This document shows, one piece after another, positions 24,460 to 36,819 of a stretch of DNA of 64,000 nt. The notes beneath the pieces were generated by a model. That model searched no databases, was not told the DNA's origin, and worked only from the letters and a program-made list of their open reading frames with translations. Source of the DNA: Pleurodeles waltl (lineage: Eukaryota; Chordata; Amphibia; Caudata; Salamandridae); the NCBI RefSeq assembly GCF_031143425.1, contig NC_090450.1, positions 217,197,442 to 217,261,441 of the forward strand, written 5' to 3'. Both the position numbers and the translations under genes were made by a program. How positions within the stretch are numbered: position 1 is the first letter of the stretch; each line of letters opens with the position of its first letter.

Positions 24460-24711
24460 GCAAGGTAGAAGGAGGCCATGCTATCCACAACACCCCCTCC
24501 ATCACTAGCAAAAGGCTCACCCTCGCCGCCAAAATCTAGGTCCTACACAGGGCCCATGTCCAGCTCCTGCAGTGCACAACAGACCTTCCCAATGTGGTTC
24601 CACTGGCCCCCTCCCAGCAGGCAATCCACTGTAGAACAATTGCCACATGAGACATGGGAGAGGGGTTACAGCAGGGATTGTACACAACTGCTATTCACAG
24701 GGCCCAGAATA

Positions 24712-24914
24712 GAGAATTTTTTTCCACGGGAACGCCTACCTTGCATCTCATTAAGGCAAGGTAGGTTTCCACTTCCAAAAAATGACTTTAACTCCATAAA
24801 TTTGGCACTAGACGGGTCTAGCACCAAAATATAAATATGGAGTTAGTTTTGCACTGAATTAGAGTAAGAAAAAAATTACGCAAATTCAGTGCAAACAGAG
24901 TATAAATATGACCT
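24712..24914 (-). mobile_element. Truncated family 2 hairpin MITE
   Basis: It ends in AGTATAAATATGACC and reads backwards into the same arm palindromes as the full copies (TTGCGTAA-like arms, GACGGGTCTAGCACC loop region). It carries only one end. It abuts the full copy at 24918. Confidence 0.7.
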
Positions 24915-24917
24915 TGA

Positions 24918-25832
24918 GGGGCATATTTATACTCCGTTTGCGCCGAATTTGCGTCGTTTTTTTCGACGCAAATACGACGCAAAACTAACTCCATATTTAT
25001 ACTTTGGCGTTAGACGCTTCTAGCACCAAAGTTCATGGAGTTAGCGTCATTTTTTTGCGTGAACACCTTCCTTGCGTTAATGATATGCAAGGTAGGCGTT
25101 CCCGTCTTAAAAAATGACTGCATGCATATGCGTCGTATTTATACTCCCGGGCAAAAATGACGCCCGGGAGTGGGCGGGACTAAAAAACCCGCATTTGGGC
25201 CGGATTTTAGCGCCTGGGTCAGGGCAGGCGTTAAGGGACCTGTGGGCTCAGAATGAGCCCAGAGGTGCCCTCCCCTGCCCCCAGGGACACCCCCTGCCAC
25301 CCTTGCCCATCCCAGGAGGACACCCAAGGATGGAGGGACCCATCCCAGGGAAGAAAAGGTAAGTTCAGGTAAGTATTTTTTTTCAAAAAAAATTGTGGCA
25401 TAGGGGGGCCTGATTTGTGCCCCCCTACATGCCACTATGCCCAATGACCATGCCCAGGGGACAGAAGTCCCCTGGGCATGGCCATTGGGCAAGGGGGCAT
25501 GACTCCTGTCTTTGCTAAGACAGGAGTCATGTTAATGGCGTCTGGGCGCCCCAAAAAAATGGCGCAAATCGGGGTAAGACGATTTTTTTGCCTCAGCCTG
25601 ACTTGCCCCATTTTTGGAAGCCCAAACGTCATTTTTCCCTACGCCGGCGCTGCCTGGTGTACGTGGTTTTTTTTCACGCACACCAGGCAGCGCCGGTCGG
25701 CTAACGCCGGCTAACGCCATTCAATAAATACGGCGCCCGCATGGCGCTTCAGAATGGCGTTAGCCGGCGCTAATTTTTTTGGCGCAAAACTGCGTTAGAG
25801 CAGTTTTGCGTCAAAAAGTATAAATATGGCCC
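24918..25832. mobile_element. Hairpin-chain MITE, family 2 (about 915 bp)
   Basis: The ends are GGGGCATATTTATACT and the near-complement of GGGCCATATTTATACT. The flanks TGA and TTA are imperfect. The internal palindromes follow the same order as in 12280-13176, including the long GC-rich hairpin around 25436-25500 and the AT-rich arm at 24935-24985. Confidence 0.87.
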
Positions 25833-25835
25833 TTA

Positions 25836-26054
25836 GTGTCAAAAAATTATGCTAATCTGGTTAGATTCATTTATTTTGACTCAAACCTGCCTAACGTCAT
25901 TTTTTTTTAAGCTAGACTACCCTTTGCACCGGCTTGCACCATTCCATAAATATGGTGCCCAGCTGGTGCTAAAAAATGGTGCAAGCCGGTGCAAAACTTT
26001 TTGGTGCAAATCTGCGTTAGTGCAGTTTTGCACCAAAAAGTATAAATAAGGCCC
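25836..26054. mobile_element. Family 2 MITE, diverged 3' fragment
   Basis: It contains the right-hand palindrome with GGTGCAAGCCGG-type arms and ends AAGTATAAATAAGGCCC. It is more diverged than the adjacent full copy, so the three pieces at 24712-26054 are separate insertions or an internal duplication. Confidence 0.65.
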
Positions 26055-27354
26055 TTTGTCATCACATTTTAAATTCTTTGTCATACCTGTATTTTATGAC
26101 ATTATTTTTTATATTTTGTTTGATGCAGTAGTTTTTTTTTCAATGTTATTGTCAAGAAATACTACGATTATCACCTCCACAACATTATCACCTTTACCAC
26201 ATAACAGGCAGACTTATTGATTTTGCCAGTGCTGGTCGGTTTTTGTCACTTCAAATCTTTTTTTTAAAGATTCACATACCTACAAACAGAATAAGAATAA
26301 TGTATGATGCAAGTGGCAGACGACGAAGTTAGTCCTGCCGAAGAAGGGTACAAGTGAACATCATAATCATACGTTTCTACGAGTGCATTCCAGAAATTGG
26401 GCCCCAGGGATCTCAGACACTTGCTAATTTCCAAAGGGGTTAACTGCTATTTCTACGGATCCCGCAGCCCCATATTGCATTTCAGAGTTTGGCATGCTAG
26501 TTCTTAATACCGTCTCATGCGATCTGTTGCTGACGCTGATATAAATTGACAAGCAGAGGCTGAACTCTGTGCAGAGCAGCGTGAGCCGAGAAGTCACCCT
26601 TTGAGCCTCTCTCCAGGAAAAGTGGCAGCGGGGTCCGAACAGGATGGAGCGGAATACAAAAGGGGCCAGTGTATTTGATGTGACAAGATTTCATTCATAA
26701 TGTATGACAACTGCTAATCATGTGGATGCGGCTACATGCGAACCGTAAATATATTACAATCTGACTGACAGCCGCCGAGAAGCGGCTTCTACGCATTGAG
26801 AAAGAAACTTACAATCAGTGGCCTGCCGCAATTCAGAAATTTTCTTTGGCCCAGGATATTAACATCTCGTTTTCTCCACATGAATAACAGTGAAAGCATT
26901 CTTCAGACATCTCCAGTCTATAATCACCGTCAGAGAATAACAACCTTTGTAATCAAACGAATGCTAACAAAATAGGGGTTGTATATTTTCATGTATTTGT
27001 TTGCTCTTCATCAGCCTTAAGCTGTTGTCTCCTTTTTAGGGTCGAGTGCAAAGCACTCTGTCACTGGTGTAACCTTTCTGTGGGCCTTTACTACGCCCAT
27101 ATCACACCCATCAGTTTGGTTGGTTTGTGGGGTTGCCTTTTAAAATTCGCTTGATTTAAATAGTGAAAGTCATGCATACGTCATGCCTTTTCCAGTGTTT
27201 AAACCTCCTGGAGCGCAGCGGTCAACTACTGAAAACATATGAGGCTCCGTGTTTTCCATATGATTTCTGGACTACTTTTTCTTTTTATTTCTTAGGCAGC
27301 GTGATCTCGCTGGGCAGTAGTCTAGTGCTTTGCATGACATCGACCCTGTTACAT
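26055..27354. other. Apparently single-copy sequence with a candidate conserved non-coding block
   Basis: No ORF with recognisable content and no match by eye to other parts of the window. The stretch 26560-26980 is compositionally even and rich in TAAT and ATTA-type homeodomain core motifs. It carries no repeat signature, unlike everything around it. Confidence 0.35.
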
Positions 27355-27613
27355 TGATATTTGCACTTTTGCTGCTAACATGTATAATTGCACTTTTGCC
27401 AGTTACATGGATAATTGCACTTTTGTCAGTAAGTTTTACTCCGAGTGAACTTCTCTTTCCTTTTGTGTGTCTGGTTTGTGCTCATGGCGGCCGTCAGCTC
27501 GCTTATGTAAAACTTTTACTTTTAATTTTCAGTTTATATGGCAAGAAAACTTCAGTTATGTGAAACTGTTTTACTTTTCATTTTCAGTTTATGTGGCAAG
27601 AAAAGTCCGGTTA
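27355..27613. repeat. Two short local tandem duplications
   Basis: A unit of about 30 bp (ATAATTGCACTTTTGCCAGT) occurs about 2.5 times at 27355-27430. A unit of about 55 bp (core TTTTCAGTTTATATGGCAAG) occurs twice at 27503-27613. Confidence 0.75.
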
Positions 27614-30224
27614 GGAGTTCACAGTGCTAATAGCTTTACCTTGAGCAAACACGAGATCCATTGCATTCCAAATGCTTGTTTTCTTTACTGTTTGTCCTCT
27701 GTCCTCTTTTATCTCCTTTGCGCTTTTGTCCCATTCTCGTATTGCCTCTCCAGTTTCTCTTGCACAGTCTTCTGTCTTCTGTTCCTTTTTTGTTACTTTT
27801 GCTCCCCTTCCCATCTCTACTGTCACTTCTAAACCCTCTCCTTGCCCCCCTGTGCTCTTTATTGCTCTTTCCAAGCTCTGATCATGTCTTCTCTCCACTA
27901 TTGCCCAATTTGTTTCTACTTCCTCTCTTCCAGACTGTTCTCTCAGTTATTGCCACTCCACCCCTCTGCTCTCGTCTACCCTCTCTGCTCAATCCTGACA
28001 CCCCTCCGCTCTCTCATTTCCTCTACTCTTGCCTCTCTCCTCTCTAGATAACCTCACCTCTGGTGTCCCATGAAATCTGTCTTGTATCCTTCTAACTCTT
28101 CCATGTGGCCTTTCTCTCTTTGCTCTCCTCTGCCCCCATTGATTAACCTGTAGTAGTGTTACATAACTAATGCTGCCAAACAGCATTGTTGTGTTAAAAC
28201 AACTGGTTCAATGGATGCAACCCATACCACAACTCCTAGAGCACAATAGGTTGCCAAATGAAAACCTGAGACTGGAAACAAAGCATCCTGATGATGTGAA
28301 AATACATGGAAGCACTATGAGGGTCATTTAGAATAGGTGGGCTTCTCTGCCTGTCCACTTGAAGAAGCGGCGGAAGCATTGAATCCACCAGACAGGCAGA
28401 AGACTATCCGCCATATTTAGAAATCTCTGTTGTATCAGTGAGAATCATTTTGGTAAAGTGCCTTTGCTGATGCAGTGGTAACTCGTTCATCATAGCTGAA
28501 ATGCTGTTGGCTGCTATGTCTTGGCAGTAAACTGATATATATTTTTTCTTATGCAGAAAGAAACCCCAAACCTAGGTTTATTTTTCCAAAACCTATGCTT
28601 ATTTTTTCAAAAAATGAAAGCAGTGGTCATGATGCATACAGCATTTTCTCAATGCCACTTGGGGCCATTACCAAGATTTTCAACATGCTTACTGTGGCAG
28701 ACCCAGCAGAAAAATGCACACTGAAATGGTTGCCATAAATATGGGGGTCTTCTGTTATACTCTGATTGGCATCCATGTAGCTGATGGGCTACTGTTCAAA
28801 TGTCCCCTATGGTGGAGCCAGATAAGTTGAATCATTAGAAACCTAGCAGTTCATAAACTCTCAATGAGGTGGGGGAACCATAAGCAGGTCTCAACACCTG
28901 CTCATCTGTCTTACTCCCATTTCACCCACTCTTGTACCCACCCTACTCACTTTTCCTGCTTTTCTAAATATATTCCACATATTATCTTGCATATCTCCTC
29001 TCTGCTTCTTCTTATCTCTCTGTACTCTGAAGCCCACTTTCCAGCTTTGTTTACTATGTGGTCCTTCTCATAGGCTTTCCTATTGCTCGTGTTCCCTTAA
29101 GTCTTATAACCCAAGCTCACTCATGACATCTTTCATCTTCCCTTTCTGCACATCACAATACAAATTTGGTTTACTGAACTAGCTAAAAAAGTAAATATTA
29201 ATAGAGACTATCAAACACTTATCCTCTTTTCTGAGGAGGCCTCCGGGTAGCCATGTGCTCTACAAATATCTAATAATAATAATCATTTTCTGGGCATCCG
29301 GGCAAAAGTAAGTTCTGTTTTTATTGAAGTGTAGTATGCCTGAAGTTGTATTATGCCTGTAACATTCTATCATGGCTGGCAGTAAGTGCCTTCTTCTGGT
29401 ACAATCACCTTGTATGGTATGGTAACTCTTTATCCTGTGAGTAGTTCATTGGGCGTCATCCAGAGCTGTTGTAAGTAAGAAAGTGTGAGGGTGGCAGTTC
29501 TTTTAGATTATAAATAGCTAGACTGGACTACAGAGAGAGCAGTGCAAGGTTACTGAGGCATGATAAGGGTACTGTTAATCATGCAAACAGTCTATATTTG
29601 ATGAACAGATCATTAAAATATTGATGTATTGTCTCACCATGAGCGTATTTAAGAAAGCTATACAAGGACGAGGGACTTGAGGATGAGCAGCCTTTGCATA
29701 TGCATCCCTCTGCACATCACATTTCCAAAGTCCACATGCCACTGCACATGTCCTTCATTCTTAACATCTCAACCTGTCCTTACCTCAAGATGTCCCCCTG
29801 CCATTGAATTAGTTACCCCTGATTTTTGACTGAACCTCAAGGAGCTGTAGTGTAGGTCACAAAGTACATCAAAGTCTTTCCACCGCCGTCACACTATCTT
29901 AGTCTGTGTGGCTTACATTATAGCCCCTTCTCACTAAGGTATGAGAATTAAGTCCAGTAAGACAGACTTTTGATCATTGGCAAGGGGCATGTGAAGTATG
30001 TTTTCTACCTTTTTTTCTGAATATCGCTTTTAAATAGACTAGGCCTTGCATGGATGTATTATCATTTGTTTCTCTTCCAGCATGGAAGAAGGCATTATTT
30101 ACTGCAGAAGAATGCATACACATATGAAACTATTAGTGAATGTCTCTTTTCAAACAACTCTTTTCTGAACCTTTTATGTCTGTACCCTTATGTTTATTCA
30201 TCTAAGCTTGCAGTGCTGTGTAGC
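27614..30224. other. Intergenic sequence, no gene seen
   Basis: Contains a C/T-rich tract (about 27690-28060) whose long plus-strand frames are low-complexity Leu/Ser/Pro text. An old MITE-like start (GAGGGTCATTTAGAATAGG) lies near 28319. No supported feature otherwise. Confidence 0.4.
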
Positions 30225-30690
30225 ACCAGCATCACTACAACCATCACCACCACCTCTATGGTTTCTCCTACTACAACCACTGTTAACACCATCTTTATCA
30301 GTGCTATCACCACCATCACGGCTACTACCACCACCTTTTCCACCCCTACCAACATTTACCATTGTCATTAACATTATGACTATTACAATCATCACCACTA
30401 ATATCATCACACCATCACCACCACCATCACCCTGTCACCAACATTTCCCCTACCACTGACTCCACAGTTGCCTCTTGACCATTACTACTGCCACAGTAGT
30501 ACTATGAACACCATCACTAATGCCACTACCACCATCATCACTTCAACCACAAACACAACCACTGGTACCACGATCATCACAGCAACTGCAGTATCACAGT
30601 TAGAAATACTACCATCACTACCACCATTATAAATACTACCACTACCACTACCACCACCATCACCACCACTGCTACACCATGATCACTACT
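30225..30690. repeat. Imperfect (CAC/CAT/ACT) trinucleotide repeat tract
   Basis: A long degenerate array of CAC, CAT and ACT triplets. The apparent Thr-rich ORF at 30054-30371 is a by-product of it. Confidence 0.85.
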
Positions 30691-31138
30691 ACCCCCACTT
30701 CATTGTGTTTTTGACTGTATTAGGAGGGCGTGTGCGAGAGACAATGCACATTTGATATCAGTTTTAAAAAAGGCCAGACATATTCCTTTTGCCAAATCCT
30801 GATTAAAAAAATGAGAAAGTGACTGCAAGGACAATGATAAGCTGTGCTGTTCTGACCCCACCCTTCCATTTGTTGCCAGCCGCTGGCTGTCACAAATTGT
30901 GACCTGTATTCATGAGGCAGGCCATTTTCCTCTCGCCTGCAAATGTCCAGTTTCTATCTGATCTACTAGTGTATTAGTTGCACCACACATTGCTTACCCA
31001 TTCACAAACAGGTCAATGTGGAAACTGCAAATCCTGGTTTGCAAATGGGCTTTAATACATCGTGCCAATGATACTTTTACTTTACAAGGTGGAAGTTGGA
31101 GAATGGAAGTGAAAGGATTTGATTGAAATATGTGGAAA

Positions 31139-31303
31139 CAGTGGCGTAACATATGCCCCCACAACCCCTGTGATGCGTGGGAGCCCAATCTCCAGGAGGA
31201 CCCCTCAGCACAGTACGGTAGCCTGATTGCCCGTGACTGAGTCCAGAGAGGAACCCTCCATGTAGTTTGCAGGGGGGCACCCTCAAGTTTTGTTACACTA
31301 CTG
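31139..31303. mobile_element. hAT-like MITE (165 bp)
   Basis: TIRs are CAGTGGCGTAACA at the left and TGTTACACTACTG at the right. CAGNG ends are usual for hAT elements. The flanking octamers TGTGGAAA and TGTAGAGC agree at 5 of 8 positions, compatible with a decayed 8-bp target duplication. It has no coding capacity. Confidence 0.65.
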
Positions 31304-31954
31304 TGTAGAGCAGAAGCTCACTTTTGTCTTTTTCTAGCTTTCAAAGACTCAAAAATTATTCAACCAAGTACTGACTGTAGACCACAAATGTTCCTCTGGT
31401 TTATTATGAGCATTACATTTTGTGTGAGACATTCACTAGACTGACGTTGAACTACAGTGATTGCTGTGAAGACTTACACTATGTTACATGAAGATACTTT
31501 CCTGATTATTCTTTAGGTGTCTGTGTAGTATTTTAAATAGTGTGAGATCATTTTGTATGTGATAGGACTGGTTTCATGCTTTTTTCATATCTTAGTCTTC
31601 AATTTTACACTTTGGGCCTGGTTGAGATCTTGGCAGAATCAGTCCTGCCATCAATTTTCTGTCAGGTTTCCTGCCCACAATCTTGGCAGGCCGTCCGCTC
31701 TATTTAGATGTCGGCAGATCTACAGACGAATGTCCATCGACAAACCGTCATCATCACCAGGAATGTACACTGCGTCAACAGTGCAATAGCCAAAAATGGC
31801 TGGCAGCGAGGCTCCAGCCAGTTTTACTGCTGGGTCAATCACAATGTGCCTTTCCACCGACGTAACAGTGGGGCTAAACCTCCACACCTAAGTTGGTGGA
31901 TTGGGAGGTATAGAGCACAAACCATACCTTTTTTGAGTTTTCCCATTTCCTGCC
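31304..31954. other. Intergenic sequence, possible old MITE
   Basis: Around 31614-31900 the text resembles the Harbinger MITE style (GGGCCTGGTTGAGATC and GGCAGG palindromic pieces) but has no matching ends. No gene seen. Confidence 0.3.
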
Positions 31955-33211
31955 TGTTAGACCTGACATCCCTAGGGTGGTCACCCCTAAATTTTTGCCT
32001 ACCTTCCTTCACATGTTAAACACTGTTTTTGCTGGTTTTAAGACTCTGCACACTTTACCACTGCTAACCAGTGATAAAGTACATATACTCTCTCCCTTTA
32101 ATCCTGGTAACATTGGATCATACCCAATTGAGCTATTTAATTTACTTATAAGTCCCTAGTAAAGTGCACTATATGTGCCCAGGACCTGTAGATTAAATGC
32201 TACTAGTAGGCCTGCAGCACTGATTGTGCGACCCACTTCTGTAGCCCCTTAACCTTGTCTCAGGCCTGCCATTGCAAGGCATGTGTGTGTGCAGTTTCAC
32301 TGACAATTCGACTTGGCATTTAAAAGCACTTGCAAAGCCTAACACTCCCCTTTTGCTACATATAAAACACCCTAAGGTATGCCCTAGGTAACCCGTAGGG
32401 CAGGGTGCTGTTTAGGCAAAAAGCTAGACATGTACCTGTGTAGTTTACATGTCCTGGTATTGTAAAACTCCTAAATTTGTTTGTATACTGCTGTGAGGCC
32501 TGCTCCCTTCATAGGCTAACATTGGGTCTGCCCTCATACATTGTTTGAGTGGTAGCTGCTGATCTGAAAGGAGTAGAAAGGTCATATTTAGTAGGGCCAG
32601 AATGGTGATATAAAATCCTGCTGACTGGTGAAGTTGGATTTAATATTTCTATTTTAGAAATGCTACTTTTAGAAAGTGAGCATTTCTCTGCACTTAAATC
32701 TTTCTGTGCCTTACAATCCATGTCTGGCTGGGTTTAGTTGACAGCTCCTTGTGCATTCACTCAGATACACCCTAAACACAGGATACTCAGCCTCACTTGC
32801 ATATATCTGCATTTTGAATGGGTCTTCCTGGGCTCGGAGTGTGGAGGGCCTGCCCTCACACAAAGGACTGCAACACCCCCTACTGGGACCCTAGCAGACA
32901 GGATTGAACTGAAAGGGGTCCTGGTGCACTTCTAAGCCACTCTTTGAAGTCTCCCCCACGTCAAAGTCACATTTGGGTATATAAACAGGGCCTCCGCCCC
33001 TACCAACTCAGACACTTCCTGGAGAATAAACTTGAACCAGAACCTGCATCCTGCCAAGAAGAACTGCCTGGCTGCCCAAAGGACTCACCTGTCTGGTTTC
33101 TGTGAAGGACTGCTGCCTTGCTGCTCTCTTGCTGTGGTAAAGAGGTGCTCTCCAAGGGCTTTGATAGAGCTTGTGTCCTGTTCCATGAAGTCTCAGGACC
33201 AAAAAGAATTA
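31955..33211 (+). mobile_element. Solo gypsy-like LTR, 5' part (split by Harbinger element 2)
   Basis: It begins TGTTAGACCTGACATCC. It contains the U3 region with a TATA box and breaks off at the TTA target site (33209-33211) of element 2. Its 3' part is 49985-50303, ending TTTCTAACA. The flanking 5-mers CTGCC (31950-31954) and CTGCT (50304-50308) differ at one base, consistent with a target duplication. Without the insert the LTR is about 1.57 kb. Confidence 0.82.
32978..32985 (+). promoter_or_regulatory. TATA box of the LTR promoter
   Basis: TATATAAA lies in the expected U3 position, followed by the GC-rich start region CAGGGCCTCCGCCCC. This is the only clear TATA-type core promoter I see in the window. 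Confidence 0.6.
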
Positions 33212-33808
33212 GGGGGTCATTACAACATTGGCGGTAAAAGCCGCTTACTGCAGTGAAGAAGACCGCCAACACACCGCTGCGGCTGCGGCATTCCGCCACA
33301 GCTATTATGACCCACAGCTCGGAATCCGACAAAATTCAGACACCCTCACAAGTCCGCCATACCAAAGGTCAGTGATAAACTGGCGATAACAAAACCTCCA
33401 CCGTCACGGCAACAGAAATACGCCCACACTATCACGACACACGAATCCACGTGGCGGTCTTTCAACCGCGGTATTCCATTGGTGGCACACACCGCCGCGC
33501 TCAAAATACACACACACATACAAAACACCGCCACATTGGACAATTCGAAATACACACACCTGATACACATACACACACCACTCCCACACACCCATTGCAA
33601 TATAAAACACACACCCACATCACCCCAAACCCTTATGACCACATTTACAGCAAGAAGGCCAGAGAGAGACACCACCATCCACAAACTAGCAGCCACAGGC
33701 ACACAACACTATCACCCACACAACTTCCACGCACAAACACCACAAACCACTACATATCACCACACTTATCACCACACACACCACCCCACACATCACCTAC
33801 ACCACCCC

Positions 33809-35289
33809 ATGGCACGGCAAAGACACCCCAGGTTTTCGGAGGAGGAGCTCAGGGTCATGGTGGAGGAAATCGTCCGGGTAGAGCCACAGCTATTTGGATC
33901 CCAGGTGCAGCACACCTCAATTGCAAGGAAGATGGAGCTATGGCGAAGAATAGTCGACAGGGTCAACGCAGTGGGACAACACACAAGAAATTGGGACGAC
34001 ATCAGGAAGAGGTGGAACGACCTACGGGGGAAGGTGTGTTCCGTGGTCTCAAGACACCACCAGGCGGTTCAGCGGACTGGCGGTGGACCCCCACCTCCTC
34101 ACCCACAACTAACAACATGGGAGGAGCAGGTCTTGGCGATTCTGGATCCTGAGGGCCTCGCAGGAGTCGGTGGAGGAATGGACTCTGGTAAGTCAAATCT
34201 TAACTATTACATCCCCCACCCTAACTGCATGCTATCACATACCTCCACCCTCGCCCCCACCCCTATCACTCCAACTCCTCACAAATGTACCAATATCACA
34301 AACCACACATCCCAACACCAAGCCCTGCATGCAACAACAACGCATGGACACCCATCGCTAAAGCATGCCCACTGCACATACACATACACCCCCCTAAACC
34401 ATCATCACACAAGCCCCCACACAGGAATGCCAGCACTAGGGTACACGGTCACCCACCCATTGCACACCATGACACACTCAGATGCAATAATCATGCTTTT
34501 CCACCCCTGCAGGACCACTACCCAACGTCACCAGACAGGAGGGTCCAGACATCTCCACTCCACCCACAGAAGAGGCCCACAGTGATGACAGCAGCTCTGT
34601 CCACCTGGATCTAGATGACAAGCCCGGACCATCGTGGGCCTCAGGACAGTCGGTTCCCCTCACACAGGCACAGGCCACCACAGACCTTCCCCCCTCTGGT
34701 AACACCAGCACAGCACTCACCCAGCGGGCGGGCCCATACCTCCGTCCCCAGGACACGTCAATCAGCTGTGTGTCCACCACTACAGGGAACCCAGGAGCAC
34801 CCACCACTCCAACAACAACAGGGACCTGGGGGCAGTGGTAGTGGGCACACGGTCCAGGGGACGGAGGCCCAGGAACACAGGGGAACTGGGAGGGCTGCTG
34901 TGCGACAGGGGGCGGAAAGGCCAAGGGAACCCACTCTCCACGAGGCCCTCTCCTCCATCATGGGAGCATACCACCACTCCCAGGAGACGATGGCAACGGT
35001 CCTGGCCAAGTTTCAGGAGACCCAGCTCATGCAGGAGGAACAGTATTTGGGGTTCAGGGAGGAACTCAGAACCATCAGCTCCGCCCTGGGCACCATCGTA
35101 GGGGTGCTGAAGGAAATACTCAACACCAGGAGGGACACTGTGGCACTACAAGGGGCCCCTGACACTAGCATGGACAATGAACTGCCCACCACCTCCGCCG
35201 GCGCTAGTGGACAGGAGGCACCGCCACAGGACCACCACACCACCACCCCACCACCTGCAGACGGAGAACCACCCGCAAACAGTCCCTGA
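33809..35289 (+). pseudogene. Gene A copy 2: NAIF1-like Myb/SANT protein, nearly intact
   Basis: Exon 1 (33809-34187, 126 codons) is fully open. It has MARQRHPRFSEEELRVM, then ARKMELWRRIVDRVNAVGQ and IRKRWNDLRGKV, the three-helix Myb/SANT-like fold (about residues 8-80) of NAIF1-type Harbinger proteins, followed by a Pro-rich linker. It ends at a GTAAGT donor. Exon 2 starts at 34513 after CCCTGCAG in matching phase, with an acidic/Ser stretch (EEAHSDDSSSVHLDLDD). A single-base indel near 34800 shifts the frame to the C-terminal helical part (EALSSIMGAYHHSQETM), which ends at 35289. AATAAA is at 35525-35530. In active Harbingers this protein imports or targets the transposase. Only one lesion is visible, so this is the best preserved copy here. 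Confidence 0.82.
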
Positions 35290-35524
35290 GATCTAGGAAC
35301 AAGACAGAGCACGATGCCAAGACCCCCGCCAAGAAATGAGACCACCCTGATTGTCAAGCCACTGTCCCACTTTGTCACCCTGTCCATATTGAAACTGCCC
35401 CATCTCCACTTCCTATGCCCATATGGGCAATGCACCTGTGAGACTAATAGACTGGACTCTGCCATGGACACTCCTCCGCCATCACCCCTCACCATTTGAC
35501 TTCCCCTCCAATATTTTGTATGTA

Positions 35525-35530
35525 AATAAA
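35525..35530 (+). terminator. Poly(A) signal of gene A
   Basis: AATAAA lies 236 bp after the gene A stop and before the 3' end of the convergent transposase. Confidence 0.5.
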
Positions 35531-35817
35531 CACACCTAAAGCACCAAAAGATCTGGAGGCTGTCTGTGATTTCGAAATAGTGTATTTGCAATTACAGTGA
35601 CACAATTTTCAGGAAATAGTAATGTCAACATACCTATGTCACACAGCTCAAGTCCATGAGGAATCTAAGCAGATGACACACAGTGGGACCCACACCTGTG
35701 AAACCGTAAGGGAAAGTGACAACTCAGTGACCATACACTGGGTGAAATCGACAGACAGGATAGAGGTAGAAGTGCAAAAGTACTTGTAGTAGGCAGGAAT
35801 GTATTATCACCTGTGTT

Positions 35818-36792
35818 TCACTGGAAATAATGCTGGATGACTGAGTCCCTGTTGTCAATGTCTTCTTCCTCTGCTTCCTCCTCATCACTGTCCACAGGCT
35901 CCACAGCTGCCACAACACCGCCATCTGGACCATCCTCCTGCAGAAAAGGCACCTGTCGTCGCAAAGCCAAGTTATGAAGCATACAGCAGGCCACGATGAT
36001 CTGGCACACCTTCTTTGGTGAGTAGAATAGGGATCCACCTGTCATGTGGAGGTACCTAAACCTGGCCTTCAGGAGGCTGAAGGTGCATTCGAAAACCCTC
36101 CTAGTCCACCCATGGGCCTCATTGTAGCGTTCCTCTGCACTTGTCCTGGGATTCCTCTCTGGGGTCAGTAGCCATGACAGTTTGGGGTAACCAGAGTCAC
36201 CTAATAGCCACACACGGTGCCTCTGGAGTTGACCCATCACATAAGGGATGCTGCTATTCTGCATGATGTAGGCGTCATACACTGAGCCAGGGAACATGGC
36301 ATTCACATGGGAGATGTACTGGTCGGCCATACATACCATCTGTACATTCATGGAATGATAACTCTTCGGTTTCCTGTACACCTGTTCACTCCTATGGCAC
36401 CTATGATGGGGATATGTCCAAGGGCATAGAAGTCACCTTTCACTGTAGGCAAGTCCTCCACCTGAGGGAAAACGATGTAGCTCTGCATGTGTTTCAGAAG
36501 GGCAGACAACACTCTGGACAACACGTTGGAAAACATAGGCTGGGACATCCCTGATGCCATGGCCACAGTTGTTTGAAAAGACCCACTTGCAAGGAAATGG
36601 AGCACTGATAACACCTGCACTTGAGGGGGGATTCCTGTGGGATGGCAGATTGCTGACATCAGGTCTGGCTCCAACTGGGTACACAGTTCCTGGATTGTGG
36701 CACGGTCAAACCTGAAGGTGATAATCAAATTTATTTCCTCCATTGTCGACAGGTCCACCAGCGGTCGGTACACCGGAGGATTCCACCATCTC
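35818..36792 (-). pseudogene. Harbinger DDE transposase body, element 2 (first catalytic Asp deleted)
   Basis: Exon 2 begins after a TTCATAG acceptor at about 36819-36813 with HHPLGHVRRWWNPPVYRPL, and LVDLSTMEE follows. The block HIPNIIGAIDGTHxAFVPP seen in the other copies is shortened to HIPIIGAI followed directly by the VNRC frame: about 35 bp including the first catalytic Asp are gone and the frame is lost. The second Asp (GDSGYP, about 36200) and the Glu (FECTF, about 36090) remain, and the tail ends IQHYFQ at 35818. Unlike elements 1 and 3 there is no intron before GDSGYP; the exons join seamlessly at about 36203. Confidence 0.87.
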
Positions 36793-36819
36793 CTCACATG
36801 TCCCAGCGGATGGTGCCTA

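Noticed and set aside
27661..28051. Leu/Ser/Pro-rich ORFs of up to 128 codons
   Set aside because: Frames in a C/T-rich tract without motif or splice context.
30054..30459. Thr/Ser-rich ORFs suggesting a mucin-like protein
   Set aside because: Caused by the CAC/CAT/ACT simple repeat.
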